Shown: positions 12,960 through 25,889, counted from the stretch's first letter. The stretch: 57,771 bases of DNA from Symbiodinium natans (GCA_905221605.1 CAJNDS010002338.1:126001-183771); one strand, 5' to 3'. The notes: a model not told the origin generated them from the letters alone. Program-made: numbers and translations.

Positions 12960-15900
12960 CTTGAGGCAGCTGCCATCTCAGAGCCAAAACGAACGCCTCG
13001 GCCACAACCCATCATGGGCGTAGAGTTTCGGATAGCTTCGGGGTGGGCTGGTAGACTTGGGACTCACAAACAGACGAACAGCCATTTTTTATTTTGAAAC
13101 CCAAGCCTTTATGGCACCTCTAGGGCGCAGCAGGCCATGATTCCCCATCCTGTGCTACTGTATGATGCACTCGAGCAGCTTCTGGCTGGGCGTTCCCGTC
13201 AACGCCACGCGGGCAACTTCTACAGCCTTGGAAAGGCACGCCGCCTCGCCTGGGCGCACAATTTGCACACACGCACATTGGCCTCTTCGGCTCTTGCTTG
13301 TGGACCTTGGGGACCTGAACACTTGGACTTTAGTTCAAATTGTGGCCCAAGCAGGCCCAAGCAGGCCCAAGCATCACTCAACTCAACCGCACCGGAGTAG
13401 CCTTCTGACAGGGTCTGACGCAGCAGCCCGAGCAAGCCGGAGAAACTCATCTTGCGAAGTGCCTCCGGGTCTTGGGATTTCCCCTCCTCAAGAAACAGAA
13501 CCTCGTGCCTTCAGCTGAGGGTTTTGGGGAAGGAACACCGCCTCGCTTCTTGGCTACGTTGAAAATGTTCAAGACAACCATAGGTTCCACGTGGTTTGTA
13601 GTGTGTTCATAGATGTTCATAGGTTCCCCAAGTCCAGTCCAAAACTTCCGCAAAGCCTTGCGCTTCCTCTACGCGCTTTGTCTCCACAGCCCAGGTCCCC
13701 AAAGGCCTTTCGGAGCTTGCGCCTCGGCGGAGCATTTGAGATGGGTTGAGGGCGTTTTTGGCGACTGCCCTGTTTCGGATCGTCTGTTGGCATTCCAGGA
13801 TTTCCGATAGTATCGCGACTTCAGGATGTTGACCGATTGCCGCATACGAATAGCTGAAACTCCTATGGCCCTGCTTCCGGCCCCCTCTTTGCCTTTGCTC
13901 TTGCAGAAGAAGCTCTCCCGAAACTTCCTTCCTACGCTACTGCGCTTCGCCCTGAAGCCTTGTAGCTTCATTGCAGGCGGGTTGCTCGAGCTTCGCGGTT
14001 GCGGGCTCCGGGCTCCCAGCGTCTATCAGCTGCTGGGAAGCGAAGAGGAGTATTTCCTCGGCTTGTGGCATTGCCCCAAATCCCAAGCCTCGGCCCAAAC
14101 CCATCCAATCCACGGCTGAGCGCAGTTCAGCGAATGTACGGGCAGACTCCAGGTAGACGGTAGAGCAGCATGAAGGGGCCCTAGGCGACTTCACTCCAGT
14201 CAGAGGCCGGGTCGCTGTGACTTTGTCCGTGAGGCCCTTCTCCTCCGCCACGCGGCTCAGGTGGGGGACCAAGAGTGACAGCCTCTTGTCACTGCTTTCG
14301 GCGCATACAAGTTCGTAGAAAGAAGCCAAACAGCCCACAAAGCCCACAAACCCAACACCCCTCCGCCACCCCTGAGTCTGCAAGGCCGGGGCACATCTGG
14401 GCTTTGGAAAGCAGTCGGGCAGCCTCTCGCTGGCTCTTGTCCTTGGAGAGTCTGGGCTTCGGACATTTCAGGCTTGGCGGCTTGGGGTGGTTGGAATGGG
14501 TTGGATCTTGCGCCGAGTCTCCAAGACGATCGGCCTTTCCTCGTGCGACAAGTGACAGTAGCGACATTCATAGCCTCGGGCAAAGATGCGGTTGGAACAG
14601 CTGCACTGCCGCTGCAATGTTGCTTAGTAGGGACTCAACTGCAACGCCTGAAAGCACAGGGCACTGTGTTCACCAAGGATGCCCTTTTTTCTGCGACCTG
14701 AAGAACCGCGCAACCCACAATTTAAGTTTAAGAAGTTGCTTCTGAACTTCTGGTATTTCGGGTCCCGATTGTCGGCTTTAAGAGAGGCCTCCCCCTTTTC
14801 CCTGGCGGGAGTCTATTCCGCAACTTCATAAGCAGCCTTGGGTTTGGTCCGATTAGCTTCCCTTAAGACACGACCAAATCAGCGCGAGCCTTGCAACTGG
14901 CCCGTTCTGCCCCAAAACCTCCCAAAACCTTGCATACCCGGCAGCCGCTCTGACAATTGCCTCGAGCGAAGTAAAGGCATGGCCGATGGCCTAAGGGAGA
15001 CATGCAGGTTGGACCCTTCACAGTCAGATCATGTGTGAGTAGGTTTCACGTAGGCTACATGACTACATGGCACCGCACCTCGCACGAATGAAAGAAGGAA
15101 GGGACAGCTGATGCAACATGCAGAACTGACAGACGGAATAAACGGAATAAACGGATGGTGCAGTTGCTCACCAAGGAGCAGAGCTCTGGATGCCCGTGGC
15201 TTCCTGGCGCTCAAATCTCGAAACCGAACGCCGAACTCTCCGCGTCTCTACCAAAGCGACGGGCTGAGCCTTCCGTGGGAACTGCCGTTTCGGCAGACAC
15301 CTCAGTGGCACACGACCAAAAAGCACCGTGAAGGGCCGAGCTGATGGCTTGAGAACTTGCAGTCTTTCTGAGGGCCTTCGAGGTTGCATGTAGGGCATGG
15401 AGGATCTTCCACTGAATCTCCAAACCAAGAAATTCCGAGGCGCATCAGATGACACCTCAGAAGCAGCGCGGGTGGAGGTCATGGACAAGTCGATCTTCCA
15501 CGGCATGCTGTCCTGCATCTCGTCGGGGCTTTCCAGCTTTTCCAAAGCTTTTACTGTTATACTTATACTTATACCCAATCCTTTTACTAAACCGAAGGGC
15601 GAAAAGAGCGAAAACGAGCGAAGCACAAGCCAAAACTCTCAGGTAATGCCATTGTGAAAGGAGACGAGCTCTACTTCGCACTCTAAGGGAGTTTCACGAT
15701 GTTTCGCGGGAGCGCTCCAGCCTGGGAGCTTCCCCACAGCTCCAAGCCCGTCAGGCCCGTCACCACGTACGCGGGCTCCTGGGGAACACGCCTGAAGGGA
15801 CAGAAGGGACGGGAGGAGGAGCAGAAGAGGAGAAGGAGAACGCCTGTCAGCTTGTTGGACGTCTTCAAAAGCTCCCCTTACGAAGCCCCTCTGACAAAAA

Positions 15901-18900
15901 CGACCATAACCCCCGAAGAACCTGTACAGGCTTTTGCAATACCATGATATCGTTCGTGTCACTCGTGATTTGTCTTTCCAGAGCTTACAGGTCCTAGGTC
16001 ACGGTTCCTAGAAGTGTGAGGGTTGCCCGCCTCAACTCCTCAAGCATCACAGCCATGGCAGCTATGGGAGTTCCAGAGGTGATGGCCGCTCGTGTTGAAC
16101 CACAAGGCTGAACACAAGTCGGCAACGGCGGGCGACCTCCAGTCTAAGTCACTTCAAAGACTTCCCTTGCGAAAAGAATTTGCTGATCATTCCTGGGTAC
16201 AAGATGTGCGTGGTTGAGCTGAGTTTGCTGTGGGCAAGCCATGGAACCAAAACCCCAAACTTACCCAAACTCCATACCTGCAAACGCAGTGTACCCTTTC
16301 CTTCAGGAAGAAGACGGCTTTCAGCAAGGAGGTCACGCCCGCCACACCCTCGCCTCAGGCCGGTCGGGTCAAAACGGGTTTCAGAACCTTTTCAGTTACG
16401 AAGGCGGAGCAGAGATGGAGGGGATTCAAACTCAATCGGTGACGGGCCATTTATGGAGAGTTGCTACGCGACTGCTATGACAAGTTGCTACGTAGTTGCT
16501 AGGCCTGGGTGCAAACCCATGGGTCAGGGTTTTGCGCAGGGCAAGCGCTGGGCGCACCGCCGTGGCCCTTGTTGCACTTGCCAGACATGAGCACCAGAGG
16601 TCCTGAGACCAGTTTTGCGCAGTTTTTAGGGTTCATTGAGGTTATAGGTTTTTTCTGCTTGAGGGTTGACGGGAGGTCCACTGTGGGAAGCATTCAACTA
16701 ATGTCTTGCGGCCTGTGGCAAGGACAAAGCCAAAATATGCAACCCACCAAGTCGGAGCACATGCAACACCACAACCACCCCCCCCCACCCCACACCCACC
16801 TCCAGGGGTAAGGGGCAAAGCAAACAATGTTGCCCCAACATCCTATAGCTCTGAGCCCTAAAACCCTAAACGTTCAACACCCAAATCTTAAACCCTGAGC
16901 CGACCATCACCCACAGAGCGAGGAGGAAGGGTGCTAAAGGCCCGGAAGGGGCTGAGTGTCTCGCCTGCACGCGGCTGTTCTCGTTGGACCTTGTCGATGG
17001 CACCTGTCCTTCATGCTGAGGATGGTCACGGTTTCGGGGCTCGAGAAAGTTCCATCCCTTAAATAGCTGCAGTCGCCCCTAAATGCCCGAAATCCGAAGA
17101 AGGCTGAGAGCTCCCGGCTCGATGGGATCCCCCAACTGAGAGCCATTCGCCTCGCAGCGAAAGGCCACAAGGGTTCCCAAGTCAAGGGCGGATTGACAGG
17201 ATTGACTTGTGCAACACATGGACCGAGAATTTCGGCCGCGGGTTTCGAACCCATGGATGGCCCAAGAACCCATGACGAGTGCTGTGAAACACCGACAGCC
17301 ATGTTGTCTCGTTGATCTCGGTGATTCCCCTTTCGTAAGCCTTCGGAGAGTGTGGCAGCCCCTGAAACCCAAGACCCCGAAAAAAACCGTTGTGACGACG
17401 ATCATGATTAATTACAGCTGCTGTTCGATCCCAAAGAAAAACGAGTGCCGGTAACAACCTCAAACAGTATGGACGTAAAGATATGGGAGCGATTCTATAA
17501 CACAAGCTTTTGTTTTGGTGTCCTCAACCCCAGAGTATCTCTACCCAGAGAGGGTGGGGATGTTCGAAGTAAAATAATTTTGGTGTCCTTGCCAATGGAT
17601 CGAACTTGCCAAGTTCACGCTCAAAGCAGAACACGTGGTTTCAACCGCGAACGGGGTCTGATGATACTTATCTTGCAAAGCCGTTCCGAGTTCCGATTCC
17701 GAGCCCAGGCAAGGCAGATCAGCTACACACAGGGCGATGCCAGCCCAGTGTCCCACATTGCCATCACCACCCCAGACGCAGCGTCCAAAATCCCTTCGGC
17801 TAGTCCACGACACATCAGCTGCAGTCAGCGGAAGGAATTGCCCCATAGCCGTGGTTCGGAGGGTTCGTCCACGACGTTCATCACACCGATGTGAGCATCA
17901 CACCGATGTGCACCCAGGCGAAAGCGGACCTCACTCAGTCCTCTACAGTAATTCCCCTAGAGCCCCGGTGAGGCGCTGGAGCTCCATCGGATCCCGGCAC
18001 GGCGCCGGAGCTGTTAGACTATTAGCTTGCAGAGCACAGACGAGAAGCAAAATGTTTGCTCCTTATGCCACATGTTACTTGCTAGCAATTCAGAACAACT
18101 CGTAACGACGTGGCATGATTTAGTTTGTAACCGCTGAACACCGCTGTCGTTCATGCAGCGCAGCGTATCACAGGACCTATTCATTGACGGGAGCTGGGGC
18201 TCCGGGGCCCGATACGAAGCTCAGGAGTCACCAAGATTGTGGTTCATGTTCCTCGTTTTTCTGAGGGAGACCACAACAGTTCCTGTTTTGGCAACGTACT
18301 GGCAATGACTCCCCAAGGTAAGCAGGAACCACTCGGCCTGGCACTCGGATGCCGCCTCAGGCGGTGATGCAAGAGGGGCCCGATGATTAAGCAAAACAGA
18401 ACTCACGGAACTCCACGCCGAAGCTCAGCAATTTCCAATTTGACAAGAAATACCGTAGCAACCCCGTTCCAACCGTTCAGGCGATGCCCAGGCCCTGGCG
18501 ATTTCCGCAGGCGCGGTGCCTGCGCGACGCAGCGTCTCGCGGAGGAGCTCCTGCTGCGCCGGCCTCGGGTCGATTTGCGTTGTCTAACATTTTGCAAGCT
18601 CAATACCGGCTTGGGAAGATGTTCTCAATACGGGATATTCTTTAACCCCAGCTGCGGCGGTCCAATCGTGAAAAAGTGCATGGCAGATGAGATCATGCCA
18701 GTGTCCACGGGTCCAAGGGCCCAGGGCTGGGCCCGCAAGGGGCCGAGAGCTGTTGTGGATACCTCTGGCAGGACCTTGGCCTGGGTCTTCGATGGTCTTG
18801 GTCTTGTTTCGGCTCCCCTGCGAGGCTGCGGAATCTCCCTACGCACCCTAAGACCTAAGCCAAAAGCTTTTGGCCCTCGCCCTGGCCCATTGGGCTTTTG

Positions 18901-19010
18901 AGGCTCGCACCCACTGGGCGCAGTGAGCTGTGCGGAGCCTCGACTCGGGAAACGAGAGGGCTTCCAGATGCTTCAGGGTGCTTTTTGTCTAGCATGTACT
19001 TAAAGATGCG
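12960..19010. other. no gene recognised
   Basis: Only short competing frames occur on both strands. The longest (18383-18901, plus, 172 codons; 13937-14383, minus, 148 codons) show no domain. Small-scale structure includes GGAATAAACGGAATAAACGG at 15127-15147, an AAACCCTAAAC word near 16861-16871 and a C-rich tract near 16779-16800. Confidence 0.4.
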
Positions 19011-19017
19011 AAGCCTT

Positions 19018-19078
19018 CAGCATCCTTGTCAGCATCCTTGTAAGCATCCTTGTAAGCATCCTTGTAAGCATCCTTAAG
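19018..19078. repeat. 12-bp tandem repeat (about five units)
   Basis: The unit AGCATCCTTGTA repeats head to tail with a first-unit variant (AGCATCCTTGTC) and a truncated last unit ending CTTAAG. A 12-bp period keeps a reading frame, but no longer frame runs through it, so I call it a minisatellite. Confidence 0.9.
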
Positions 19079-19209
19079 CTCCGACTGCACACATAACCAG
19101 GTGCAACCTTCAGGCCCGAAAATACCTGATGATATCCAACTTAAAATGTCCACGTTCGTCGTTCTTTTCTCTTCTCCGTTCTTGCGCTTGTTCTGTGTTC
19201 TTTGTTTTC

Positions 19210-19440
19210 GGTTGTTTCTGTCTTTCTTTCTTTCATTCTTTCAATTTCTTTCTTTTTTTATTCTTGTATTTCTTTCTTTCTTTCTTTCTTTCTTTTTTTC
19301 TTTCTTTCTTTCTTTCTTTCTTTCTTTCATTGCGCGCCCCGCTCCCGCATCTGGCGATTTCAACTCACCTGCTGTGGCCACATTGGACCTCCCCACTGTT
19401 GTCCCTCTCCGGGAATGTCTCGAATTTGTTTGTTTTTTTT

Positions 19441-19482
<42 letters not shown>
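19210..19482. repeat. pyrimidine microsatellites (TTTC)n and (TC)n
   Basis: Interrupted (TTTC) runs fill about 19215-19327, and an uninterrupted (TC)n run of about 17 units lies at 19446-19479 after a T run. The segment between them has mixed sequence. Phe/Leu/Ser-rich plus-strand frames and Arg/Glu/Lys-rich minus-strand frames here are artefacts of the repeat. Confidence 0.9.
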
Positions 19483-19849
19483 ACATCTCTTTTTTACAGC
19501 AGCGAGATCACGGGAGGCCGCGGTCTCTCGGGCGGCGCCAGCCGTGCGTTGCGCCACTGCTGGAAAGTGGGAATGACCTTCGCTTCGCTCAGTCTGCTTC
19601 TCCTTGTTCATCCCTAAACCCATACTTTGAAGACAGCAATCAGAAGAGCACGGCGTATGGTCCCCCCACAAGAAGATCACATCGTTGAGTTAAGGTGATG
19701 AACCATGCTGGCACTTCATGTGTAGCCTGCTTTCTTTTCTACATTGAAAAGCGCCATGCTTTGCTTCATGCGCAGGCCTGCTTTTACCGACCGAAGCACG
19801 ACCGCAACATGAGCCATGCTATACTTCATGCGCACATACAGAAAAAGTG

Positions 19850-22035
19850 ACACATATACATATACATATGTAGATATATAGGCATACATACATACATTCA
19901 TTCATACATATTATATATATATATATGTGGTACCCTATGTGGCTCTCCCCCTCCCCTCCTTGATCCACCGTTTTTCGCTGTGTTTTCATCCTGCTCAGGC
20001 ACGGACCTCAGCAAGCCGATTCTCAAGTCCAGGAGAGCAGGGCTTGGGGGGGTTGCTTTCCAGAAGATTCGATTTGGGTACAAATTGTTGAGACAAATCC
20101 GATTCTGAGGTTTTGATAATTGGGCATTTTTCAAGCTCAACCACGATGGAAATCACACAAAACATTGGTTTTGCTAGGACTCCCTGGAGTGAATTTACAA
20201 TTTGTGGGCGTTCCGTTGTGAATTTTCAGAATTTCTAAACTGAGTCAAAACTGAAAACAACCGACATGGCCCCTTTGTTTTGGATTTTCGGAATTCTTGT
20301 TGAGCAGAAAGCACGCTAAGGACGTGCACCCAAATCAATAAGCCAAATTAAGGAGAATGCGGCACGTCTAGGAAGCATCAGCAACATGAGGATGACTCCC
20401 CTTTTAACCCATAGCTTCTGTGTTTAAAGGCCCCGGAGTTGTGAATATTGAATTGTGAACTATGATTTGCGTCAAATAAACCAGATAATCGAAAAGAAGC
20501 CCGAGAGAACCGACCTCCAATCATGTGAACCAGGTAGTCAAGTGATCTACAGTTTGAACGCGGAGGAACTTATAAAACCAACAGTAACATTTTACAAACT
20601 CTGGTTGTTAAGTCAAAGAACACATGCTTGTTAAGTTAGGGGCATTCGTAAGTCTTTACAAGTCAATTGAAAATTGTATGCAGCTTCAAGCAAAAGCTTG
20701 CATCGTGACACTATCAAAGGCTCCTCGAAGTTTAGTTCGACGTAGTAAATACAAGCAGGGGCCAGTTTATTGTTTTGAGCCTCTGGCACTCGCTATTACG
20801 TGAGGAGAACTGATAGAAGCACATTCTGCAATTTTAATATTCATTCCCCCACGCTAAAAATAGACAATCTCAGTCATTTGCTTGCCACCATTGACAGTCA
20901 GATCTGTTTCTTGCATAAAACTATACTATTGACTGAACGCCAAGGTAAATGAAAGAGAATGAAGGGCAGCAATTGGGACAAATTGCCCAGAAGGAGCTTC
21001 GGTGCTTTTGATCAATTACGCATTGAAAGGCCATTGGTTCCGAATTGGAAAAGGCCATTGGTTTCTTTTTGGTTCTTTTCTGAGGTTTTGGTTTCGATGG
21101 TTTTTGCTGGATTGGTTGTGGAGGGTTCTGGCCAGATTTTGAACATTTTGGTTTTGGTTTCTTTGTTTTTTGGGTTTGGGTTTCGGCAGATTCTGTCAAA
21201 ACGTTGGCTTTGTTTTATTTGGTTCTGGTTTCCTCTTGTTTTTGGTTTTAAGTTTGGGGGGATTCTGTCCAGATTTTTGTTTGTTTCTTGGTCTTGTTTT
21301 TTTGCATTTTCGTTTTTTGGTCTTGGTTTCCTTTCATTCAAGAGGCTTTATATGTGGTTTTTGTTACAGTGCACGAAAACCTTTAGAAATGCAGTACGAT
21401 ATCCTGAAATAGCTGCAAATTGGGGCACGGCATTCCTCTGTCTAAAGATTGAAGGATGTCAGCGAAAGGATCTAGTATTACAAGAAGCACAGCTAGTAGA
21501 GGCTTACTTGTCCATGGATGGGGTACCGCGCTGTGTTATCTAATGCAAAATGAGCAGAAGTTCCGTAGCCACAGTGCTTGTTGCCTGCCTTAAGAGCAGC
21601 TTTCTGTTGAGTCAGCCACCAACAAAGGAGGACTTGTCATACATAAAGAGAAAGAGAATCTACTCTTCACTTCCTTCGTGTCTGTTGAAGAAAAAGTCGC
21701 TTCAACGTTTTTTCCGGATCATGAATGGGCGAGCCTCGATTTAATGCTTTGCTCCTCTTGATATTACCGAAAACCCTCGTCTGCCTTGCAAGAAACTCGG
21801 TTTAAGGCCACCTCAAGGTATGTTGAGTTAAAATACTTGGCGTAGTACACAAGACACCTGTTTACATTTTTGCTTTTTGTAGAAACGAGAACCCTTGCAA
21901 AAAATATTACTCAGCTATTACAACGAAGAAGCACTTTGCACATCTGATTGCCTGCACCATCAGTCGACGCACTCACGACTGTCGGCCTTTCGTCGTCTGT
22001 ACTTTTCGTGGCCTCTTATCCTGACGTTTTAGACA
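19850..22035. other. AT-richer non-coding stretch with a TG-rich block
   Basis: About 19850-19930 is TATA/CATACA microsatellite. The interval 19930-20950 has no useful open frame on either strand. From 21050 to 21345 one strand is almost only T and G, with recurring GGTTTTGGTTTC words that produce a Phe/Leu/Trp-rich plus-strand frame (20959-21543). I judge that frame a composition artefact. Confidence 0.6.
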
Positions 22036-22079
22036 CGCGAAACACGGACACATGAGGGGAGGGCAGCATATGTGCATCT

Positions 22080-22230
22080 ATGTATATATACAAATACAAA
22101 CCTAGATCTAAAAATAGATATAGATATAGATATAGATATAGATATAGATATAGATATGAAATATAAAATATAAAATATAGAACATACAATATAAAAAATA
22201 AGAATATAAATAAAAATATAAATAAACAAA

Positions 22231-22261
<31 letters not shown>

Positions 22262-22350
22262 ATATTTGTTTATTTATTTATCTATTTCGTTATTAGTTTT
22301 TTCTTTATTTATCTATTTGTTTATGTATTTATTGATTTATGTATATGTAT
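22080..22350. repeat. GATATA / TATA / TTTA microsatellite cluster
   Basis: Six-base GATATA units repeat without interruption at about 22108-22157. They are followed by ATAAAATA words, a (TA)n run near 22229-22250 and TTTATTTATC-type words up to about 22345. The Tyr/Ile-rich frames across it are not genes. Confidence 0.9.
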
Positions 22351-22492
22351 GCGTATGCATCCTGTGCGACATGTTTCTCAAGAGGGCCCAAGTCACATCA
22401 CCGCTGGTCTGCTCCACACTGTCCTGGCAACGCTTTCTGCGACGGTGTGGGGCTAAGACGCGCAACTTGGGATGCTTCCGCTAAACGCGCAC

Positions 22493-22540
22493 TCTAGGTC
22501 TCTAGGTCTCTAGGTCTCTAGGTCTCTAGGTCTCTAGGTC
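22493..22540. repeat. 8-bp tandem repeat TCTAGGTC x6
   Basis: Six perfect copies of TCTAGGTC lie 18 bp beyond the stop codon of the 301-codon minus-strand frame that follows, so they fall in its presumed 3' flank. The perfect copies imply a young expansion. The period of 8 is not compatible with coding. Confidence 0.95.
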
Positions 22541-22558
22541 AGACGTGGTGGAGCAAAG

Positions 22559-23464
22559 TCAGTTTCGGTCCTCCGAGTCCGAAAGCACTGCTTGAGGGGA
22601 GTTCTGGGAGCTCTCGGAGCCCAATTCGGACGGTCCGGGTGTGCCTGGTGTGGAAGGCCCTTTGGCATCTGCAGGGGTCCAGGGAACCAGCCTGTTCATA
22701 TCAACAGTCATCTCCAGTGGGCTGCTGTCACCGACCAGGACGGACATGGACCTAGGTGCGGAAGTGTCGGGCTCGGGCAGTGGCGTCTGCTCCAGCGGCG
22801 TCTGCTCGCTGACAGAGATGGGGCTGGGAATGGGCTCCGGGGACACCACCGAGGGGCTCGGCTGCGAGGGCACGGACCGCACCGATGGCGCGGAGATCAG
22901 ACGCCGAGGGAGCAGCGTTGGGGCAGGCATTGACATGCTTAATGGAGCGGGGCCCGCGGGGCTCGGCGCTGAGAGCTCGGAGAGCTCAGAGAGCGGTGTC
23001 TCCGATTGCACCTGCCGCAATGCCCAGGACCGAAACCACGGAAGCCGGGCCCGTGGGTCGGACCGGTAACTACCTTGCAAGGTCACCGGCAGCAGCGGGG
23101 TCTCCTCGCCAGAACCACGTGCTGCATGTGCTGCAAATCTTGGGAAACCTCCCGGGACACCTCCCGACAAACCTCCCGGGAAACCCGGGGTGAAACCTGG
23201 AGTTTCGTCGCCAGGTAGAATCGACGGCACGGATGGCACCGATATGGGCGAGAGAACGTCCTCCACGGTCACGACGTCGGGCATCTGGGGCGTCGTCGGC
23301 GCCAAACCTGCTTGCGCCAACAGAGTCAGGTATTCGGCTACCGTGAGCATCTCCTCAGTTTCCGCATCTTGACCTCCAAAAGCGCTTGGGTCGCCTTCTG
23401 AGCAGTCCGCTCGTGGTCGCTTTCGCGCAGCATTCGCTTCAACGCCACCAGCGTCACCGTCCAT
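22559..23464 (-). CDS. hypothetical Ser/Pro-rich acidic protein, 301 codons, uninterrupted
   Basis: This is the longest uninterrupted frame of the window. The N-terminus has a short basic patch (RKRPRAD, residues about 14-20), compatible with a nuclear-localisation signal. An acidic Glu/Thr segment follows at about 25-45, then a PGFPGG-type Gly/Pro stretch near residues 87-107. The rest is low-complexity Ser/Pro/Thr/Glu sequence with repeated P-S-V/P-S-P words, ending SDSEDRN. No catalytic or transmembrane domain is visible, and the protein would be largely disordered. The first ATG was taken as start. It may instead be a long 3' exon, because a second frame opens upstream across 23338-23568. 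Moderate confidence that it is coding; function unknown. Confidence 0.5.
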   Translation of the reverse strand: MDGDAGGVEANAARKRPRADCSEGDPSAFGGQDAETEEMLTVAEYLTLLAQAGLAPTTPQMPDVVTVEDVLSPISVPSVPSILPGDETPGFTPGFPGGLSGGVPGGFPRFAAHAARGSGEETPLLPVTLQGSYRSDPRARLPWFRSWALRQVQSETPLSELSELSAPSPAGPAPLSMSMPAPTLLPRRLISAPSVRSVPSQPSPSVVSPEPIPSPISVSEQTPLEQTPLPEPDTSAPRSMSVLVGDSSPLEMTVDMNRLVPWTPADAKGPSTPGTPGPSELGSESSQNSPQAVLSDSEDRN

Positions 23465-23610
23465 GCCGCCGATACAGAAGCAGCCATCGGGGCAGGATTG
23501 CTAAGCGTTTGATTTGGGCGTAGGCGTAGGAATCTGATGCTCAAATTCTCAAGTAGTGTGACTTTCAATAATCTCCATCTTCAAGTACGCTGATGGGAAT
23601 TTGACCCTTC

Positions 23611-23826
23611 TTAAAGCCCTTCTCCAGCCCTTTCTTCAGGTTCGGGAATGGTTTGTCGATAGAAGTGTTGCCTGTGCGGGGTGTTGCCTCTAGGCCAGAC
23701 GAGCACCATCGTTGTCGCTATTAGCAGCATCGCACAAGTTATCATGAGCTCTACGGCCACCATCGGTACGTCACAAATATATGCTACGCCAATGCCAATG
23801 CCACTGCTGAAGGTCCCGGCGCCCAT
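23611..23826 (-). CDS. possible exon with a single membrane-spanning segment
   Basis: A 71-codon minus-strand frame has a hydrophobic stretch of about 20 residues (ELMITCAMLLIATTMVLVW) followed by a positively charged tail, typical of one transmembrane helix. It lies about 150 bp upstream, in the transcribed direction, of the Ser/Pro-rich frame and could be an exon of the same gene. No splice joining was demonstrated. It could also be a chance hydrophobic frame. Confidence 0.2.
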   Translation of the reverse strand: MGAGTFSSGIGIGVAYICDVPMVAVELMITCAMLLIATTMVLVWPRGNTPHRQHFYRQTIPEPEERAGEGL

Positions 23827-24664
23827 CCTCCATGACCTGGAAGGCTGGCCTAAACCAGTCCTATAGGCCTAGCAACTCACAACTTTTCTGACACAGCATA
23901 TCTCAGCCACACTAAGCCGCTAACCCAAAGGAGAAAGCTCTGACACTCTACGTTCTCGATTCGATGCAATTGCCACCGCACCTGACCAGCTCGCCACCGT
24001 GCCAGGCCAAACTGGCCACGTGCCAGCACCTAAGCGAATCCAGCTCAGGAGTCCGGATGTTGTTGGCACTTCCCGTACGGAAGCAGACCTTGACAAAACT
24101 AACTGTGCCTCCCTCGGAGCAGATGCAGTATCCACGGCAAGTTTCGACTGGCTTCTGAACTTGCAGTCACAGGCACTACGGCCCCACAGCCTGCAGGAAC
24201 GTGCATTGGAAGGTTAGGGAAATTTGGAGTGTCAGGGCTACCGGGGAAGGTTGTCCAAAGGCGTTGTTGTGCTCCTAGCTTCAATATGACCACATGTGCT
24301 TGATTCTTCTCATGTGACACCACCGAAGGAACACGTGCCTCTGGGCGGGCTCAGGCTGTGGCAGGACAACCAGCAGAAAACCCCCTCAGTCCCCCCCCCC
24401 TCAACTTCCTCAACCCCCTGCGCCGCCTTCGCCCACGACGTATCCGTCCGCCGCCGCGCCGAAGGGCGCCGAGCGCCCCATACGAGACAGCCTCAGAATA
24501 TTTAGGCTTTTCAAAACAGGCTCCCAATAAAAATGCCCCCCCAAAATTTGCTGTCAATTTGTTAGGCTCATGAGTTCATCTTACTTGAGGGATCATTTTG
24601 TTTTAAACCCCAGCAGGGCTCGGAGCGGGGGCTCTTTCCCTCTCTGCCTCTTTCTTTGCTTCGA

Positions 24665-24850
24665 TTGTTTGGACCACCCCAGCCCGCTAGGAAAGGCATA
24701 GAAAATTTTGAAAAGCGCAAGCTTGGTCAAGACAGGCACATTGGGCTATTTAGCTCAAGGTGTGCTTGTTCGTGTCTAATATTTTTTTGTCCGGGCTTAG
24801 CACCTATGAAAAAAGTCACCCTTGTATCTTGCGTAAGTGATATTGGTAAG
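24665..24850. repeat. dispersed repeat, copy 1 (diverged)
   Basis: Shared landmarks with the segment at 26040-26190, in the same order and orientation: a CCC-AGCCCGC-like start, GGAAA(G/C)(G/A)CATAGAA, CAAGCTT, CACATTGGGCTA, a T run, GGCTT(A/G)GCAC and AAAGTCAC. The copies are clearly diverged, with indels. No coding frame is conserved, so this looks like an old non-coding repeat or mobile-element remnant. Confidence 0.65.
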
Positions 24851-24944
24851 GAATGCAGGGAACGCACCAGAACCTGTAGAATGTCTATATCTGCTATCTA
24901 TTCGAGGTTGGTCCATGTGCTCGTGTTAACCTAATGAGTGTGTT

Positions 24945-25145
24945 TTGCAATCTAAAATCCAAAGATCCAAAAATCCCCAAACCCCATACATCCCAAAATC
25001 CCAAAACCGAAGAATCCAACATCAAAAAACCCAACATCCAACAACAAAAAAAAATCCAAACCTTGCAGCGGGATCAGCGGGATCTCCCAACAAGGCTGGG
25101 GCTTTTGGAGCGTTGGAATTTTGGATTTTGGGTTTGGATTTGAGG
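24945..25145. repeat. complementary low-complexity arms (CCAAAAATCC / GGATTTTGG)
   Basis: The left part (about 24950-25065) is an A/C strand with CCAAA and AAATCC words. The right part (about 25105-25145) has GGAATTTTGGATTTTGGG words, the reverse complement of that theme, about 40 bp away. The segment could fold back on itself. The same GGATTTTTGG theme returns at 25900-26035. Confidence 0.65.
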
Positions 25146-25889
25146 AATGTGGTTTGATCGGAGAAGGGTATGGCCTTGCCTGCAAAACCATGACCATAAA
25201 AGAAAGGCCCCGCATTCAAAACCCATAGATCCAAACCTTTTTGGCCTTTCGTCCGAAATTGGGACGTTCGAGGAGCATGAAGAGGAGAGGTGGAGTGAAG
25301 GAAATCGGAAACACCAGACAAAGCACACATTGCACGACCTGCCAACTAAAGAACTATCCTTGTTCTGCGCAAAGGCGCTCCGTATGCGAGATCCAAATAC
25401 CATAGAAATGAATGGTCACTTCACTTCATTCGGGAAAGTCCCTCGCCCAAAAGTGGACAGCTCACCAGCCGAAAGATACCTCCCTGCCTATTACCGGATC
25501 TAAGTCCTAATTAATTATTAGTTTCTATATGAGAGCTTCTCTTCAAAGTTTTTTTGGCTTTTTTGAGCAAGCTATTTAGGATCTTAGTATGGTCTTGATT
25601 CGAGTCATTCGGTCTACTACACACGTCACATCAAAAGGTAAGGGTGTTCATGAATTAAACCTTTCCTAAAAGGTAGTTACTAGGATGCCTTCTTCAAAAT
25701 TCGCACACAAACATTACTTGAACAAATGCAAGCTTTTGTGTGAAAGCCTCATTAGCAAAGCATGCATTGTTCACTCTTTGAGTACTTAACACGCGAATTG
25801 ATTATATTCTGAAAGGGTACACATCCTCTTGGAAGTGACATCGCTTGGAAAATTGGGAAGGGCATTGGGACTAACCCCTCAAACATACA

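Noticed and set aside
20959-21543. 194-codon Phe/Leu/Trp-rich frame
   Set aside because: The core comes from a T/G-only block; the flanks have no domain.
24745-24766. GGGCTATTTAGCTCAAGG resembling the end of the dinoflagellate spliced leader
   Set aside because: Only the last GCTCAAG matches well; the upstream part needs gaps and substitutions. A similar partial match near 4451-4461 is equally weak. Not enough for a relic spliced leader.
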